Positions 62,218-64,000 of a stretch of 64,000 bases of DNA are shown in pieces. The position numbers were made by a program, and so were the translations under genes. The stretch lies in contig JAKSLE010000007.1 of the NCBI GenBank assembly GCA_024401365.1, positions 62,001 to 126,000 on the forward strand, read 5' to 3'. The notes beneath the pieces were generated by a model. That model did no database searches, was not told where the DNA came from, and saw only the letters and a program-made list of their open reading frames with translations. Origin of the DNA: Bacteroidales bacterium. GTDB taxonomy: Bacteria > Bacteroidota > Bacteroidia > Bacteroidales > Marinilabiliaceae. Numbering within the stretch: the first letter of the stretch is position 1; every line of letters begins with the position of its first letter.

Positions 62218-62237
62218 TACTAATCTCCTTAAAACTC

Positions 62238-63092
62238 TTAGCCTATGGCCTTCAAACTCATATCCAAGCTTGCTACGTGGTGAGTAAGAGCACCTACTGA
62301 TATGTAGTCAACTCCTGTCTCAGCATACGCACGAAGGGTCTCAATAGTGATACCTCCCGACGACTCTGTCTCTACAGCACCAGCAATTCGCTCTACAGCT
62401 TTCTTAGTAGTAGGAATGTCAAAGTTGTCAAGCATTACCCTGTCAACACCCCCGTGCTGAAGCGCAATCTCCAACTCTTCCATACTTCTTACCTCAAGCT
62501 CTATCTTCAAGTCTCTGTTGGTATCCTTCAAATACTTCTGTGCACGCTCAATAGCCTCCACAATGCCACCCGCAAAGTCAACATGGTTGTCCTTCAACAT
62601 AATCATGTCAAACAATCCTATACGGTGATTAACACCACCTCCAATCTTCACGGCCAATTTGTCCAACAAGCGCATACCTGGCGTAGTCTTGCGTGTATCC
62701 AACAATCTGGTATGAAGTCCCTCAATAAGACTTACATACTTGTTTGTCGTTGTCGCTATACCACTCATGTGCTGCATTATATTGAGCACCAATCGCTCCG
62801 CTAAAAGCAATTTCTGAGTATGAAGCTCTACCTTGAATGCAATGTCTCCCTTCTTTACTCGTGTGCCGTCTTCTATAAATTGCTCAAACTTAGTCGTAGG
62901 ATCAAGTCTCAGAAATACCTTCTTGGCTACGTCAATACCTGCTATAATACCATCTTCCTTGCATATCAACTGCGCACGGTCAATAGCTTCTGCTGGAATA
63001 CACGAAAGCGACGAATGATCGCCATCTCCAACATCTTCTTTTATGGCATTATCTATAAACTCACTCAAATATTGATCAAAATCTGGTATCAT
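62238..63092 (-). CDS. nadC: Nicotinate-nucleotide pyrophosphorylase (carboxylating)
   Basis: 284 residues, normal length. Converts quinolinate and PRPP to nicotinate mononucleotide in de novo NAD synthesis. Visible: EDVGDGDHSSLSCIP, LNIMQHMSGIATTT, LDTRKTTPGMRLLDKLAVKIGGGVNHRIGLFDMIMLKDNH (PRPP/quinolinate-binding arginines, lysines and histidine), IELEVRSMEEL, VMLDNF and SSGGITIETLRAYAETGVDYISVGALTH. It lies 12 bp after the DUF4783 gene, so the two are co-transcribed. Confidence 0.95.
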   Translation of the reverse strand: MIPDFDQYLSEFIDNAIKEDVGDGDHSSLSCIPAEAIDRAQLICKEDGIIAGIDVAKKVFLRLDPTTKFEQFIEDGTRVKKGDIAFKVELHTQKLLLAERLVLNIMQHMSGIATTTNKYVSLIEGLHTRLLDTRKTTPGMRLLDKLAVKIGGGVNHRIGLFDMIMLKDNHVDFAGGIVEAIERAQKYLKDTNRDLKIELEVRSMEELEIALQHGGVDRVMLDNFDIPTTKKAVERIAGAVETESSGGITIETLRAYAETGVDYISVGALTHHVASLDMSLKAIG

Positions 63093-63104
63093 ATCTTATC
63101 TTTT

Positions 63105-63533
63105 TTATTTCTCTTCTTCTATACGCAACTTGATAATCTGACTTTTGTCCGCCTCTTGCTGCGTCAATATATATAGTCTATATGTACGACCAGCTATCTC
63201 CGCCGTCGCTATCATCATCGTCGTATTGCCTGTCTGTCGCTCATTGTCCACGTCCGCATTCTTAAACGTACCCTTGGAAAGAAATTCCTCAAGTACCACA
63301 GTAGCTTGCTTACTACTGTAAATGCCAGAACCACTGGGTAAACTCAACTCAACACTCGACGCAAAATATTTTGCAACGTCTTGAGTCTTGCCCCCCAACA
63401 TCGCATCCCAACACTCTTTTGGCAACTGATATTTCCACCCACTACGCTCCTGTGCAAAGCCCAGAATAGCAATGAATGCCATCACAAAAGATACTATTAC
63501 AAATTTGTACTTCAATTTCATATCTAATTGCAA
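63105..63533 (-). CDS. DUF4783 small exported protein
   Basis: 142 residues. Signal peptide (KFVIVSFVMAFIAILGFAQ) then an NTF2-like alpha/beta domain (AKYFASSVELSLPSGSGIYSSKQATVVLEEFLSKG; IATAEIAGRTYRLYILTQQE). This is DUF4783, common next to nadC in Bacteroidales; function unknown. First gene of the pair. Confidence 0.82.
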   Translation of the reverse strand: MQLDMKLKYKFVIVSFVMAFIAILGFAQERSGWKYQLPKECWDAMLGGKTQDVAKYFASSVELSLPSGSGIYSSKQATVVLEEFLSKGTFKNADVDNERQTGNTTMMIATAEIAGRTYRLYILTQQEADKSQIIKLRIEEEK

Positions 63534-63538
63534 ATATA
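63531..63538 (-). promoter_or_regulatory. -7 promoter element of the DUF4783-nadC operon
   Basis: Reverse strand TATATTTG overlapping the first codon of the ATG at 63533. If used, it would require the ATG at 63524 (MKLKYKF) as the real start, which is also a better signal-peptide start. Confidence 0.4.
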
Positions 63539-63614
63539 CATAATTTCTAATTCGATATCACGCAATACAATTTCTATGCCAAATGAAACGCCGCAAAACG
63601 CCGACAGGTCACAA

Positions 63615-64000
63615 CTATCCTTTACTGCCAAACAATCCCTTCAAAGCACTCTTAACCTTGCCAAACAGATTGGTTTTCTTTTCGGTCGTAGGTGTCTTTT
63701 CTGCTACTTGCTCTGCTTGTTTGTTTCGTCTCTCATAATGGTTATTCCCATTCTTATCCCTATTGTTGTACCTGCGCCTAGGACCATTGTGGTAATTACG
63801 ACCTTGTCCATTATCGACTTTGTTGTCATTACTACCTTCATTGACCTCTACCCCGCCATTTTCTCTATTATACCTGCTTCCTCGCTCTCCACCTTGCCTG
63901 TAGTTATTGTCTCTGCGTGGTCGACGTCTATTATTCTCTCTTGGTTGACCGTCTTGTGCTTGAACGTTTTCCGTTACCTGACCCTGTTGCTCTCCGCCTT
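63615..64000 (-). CDS. C-terminal tail of an Asn/Arg/Gly-rich protein (5' end beyond window)
   Basis: The reverse strand is open from the right edge to a TAG at 63615-63617, giving 128 residues. They are low-complexity and basic: RENNRRRPRRDNNYRQ, RGSRYNREN, GRNYHNGPRRRYNNRDKNG. The end is a short predicted amphipathic helix, TNLFGKVKSALKGLFGSKG. RGN-rich tails of this type occur on RNA helicases and other RNA-binding proteins of Bacteroidota; the catalytic part lies outside the window, so the identity is unknown. Confidence 0.75.
   Translation of the reverse strand, partial: GGEQQGQVTENVQAQDGQPRENNRRRPRRDNNYRQGGERGSRYNRENGGVEVNEGSNDNKVDNGQGRNYHNGPRRRYNNRDKNGNNHYERRNKQAEQVAEKTPTTEKKTNLFGKVKSALKGLFGSKG

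Larger units (their letters stand above)
61755..62237. other. 483-bp intergenic region with repeat C and a candidate ncRNA
   Basis: No protein-coding frame of note. Repeat copy C is at 61820-61862, a leftward terminator at 61926-61964, a structured RNA at about 61926-62182 and its promoter at 62188-62217. The stretch 61863-61925 has nothing I can name. Confidence 0.6.

Noticed and set aside
1-64000. Genomic island, prophage or integrated element
   Set aside because: No integrase, transposase, tRNA attachment site or plasmid/phage gene was seen; gene content is core Bacteroidales.

Overview
This window is 64 kb of a Bacteroidales-type (Bacteroidota) chromosome. Four things support that: a complete Bat aerotolerance operon; a TonB-dependent receptor and many Bacteroidota-type families (DUF3078, DUF5686, DUF4783, GGGtGRT, YitT, PPi-dependent phosphofructokinase); repeated promoters of the form TTG-N19-21-TAnnTTTG; and an almost complete absence of Shine-Dalgarno sequences. 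It is gene-dense chromosomal housekeeping and metabolism. I saw no phage, transposon, CRISPR array, rRNA or tRNA.

Layout. 1-7 kb: a TonB-dependent receptor cut by the left edge, divergent from an AraC regulator; then leftward genes for isochorismate synthase, a TrmH-type tRNA methylase and an M20 amidohydrolase. 7-20 kb: an OxyR-like regulator, then twelve tightly packed rightward genes (moxR, DUF58, a membrane protein, batA, batB, batC, batD, batE, a beta-helix lipoprotein, an endonuclease/exonuclease/phosphatase protein, an unknown, a HAD hydrolase). 20-33 kb, leftward: an ABC exporter, tsaD, a nitroreductase with an export signal, leuS, a GH31 glycosidase, and a methylase / TPR-SpoIIE phosphatase / YitT cluster. 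33-44 kb, rightward: a CE1-like esterase, then CLC channel - DUF3078 - DUF5063 - UvrD/PcrA helicase - TrmO, a DUF5686 outer-membrane protein and an RluA synthase. 45-52.5 kb: a leftward FtsX/MacB permease with a sigma-54-like control region, and a leftward membrane-bound AraC-type regulator facing a rightward GH43 glycosidase. 52.5-60.4 kb, rightward and partly codon-optimised: a NifU-like protein with a GGGtGRT protein, pfp, an S9 prolyl oligopeptidase and an abundant-looking OmpA/TPR lipoprotein. 60.5-64 kb: an RluA synthase, yraN, a candidate structured ncRNA, DUF4783-nadC, and the C-terminal tail of a gene cut by the right edge.

Themes. Oxygen and envelope stress (OxyR-like, Bat), hemicellulose use (GH31, GH43, CE1-like esterase, but no SusC/SusD pair here), RNA modification (two SpoU-type methylases, TsaD, TrmO, two RluA enzymes) and cofactor synthesis (isochorismate, NAD). 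The most interesting observations are: the kinase-less regulator at 47495-50296 with a 21-bp-period direct repeat in its divergent promoter; the sigma-54-like promoter with tandem palindromes in front of the FtsX permease; the NifU-like/GGGtGRT pair of unknown function; an isolated structured RNA near 62 kb; a five-copy intergenic repeat family; and an OxyR-like protein with Cys199 but Met at 208.
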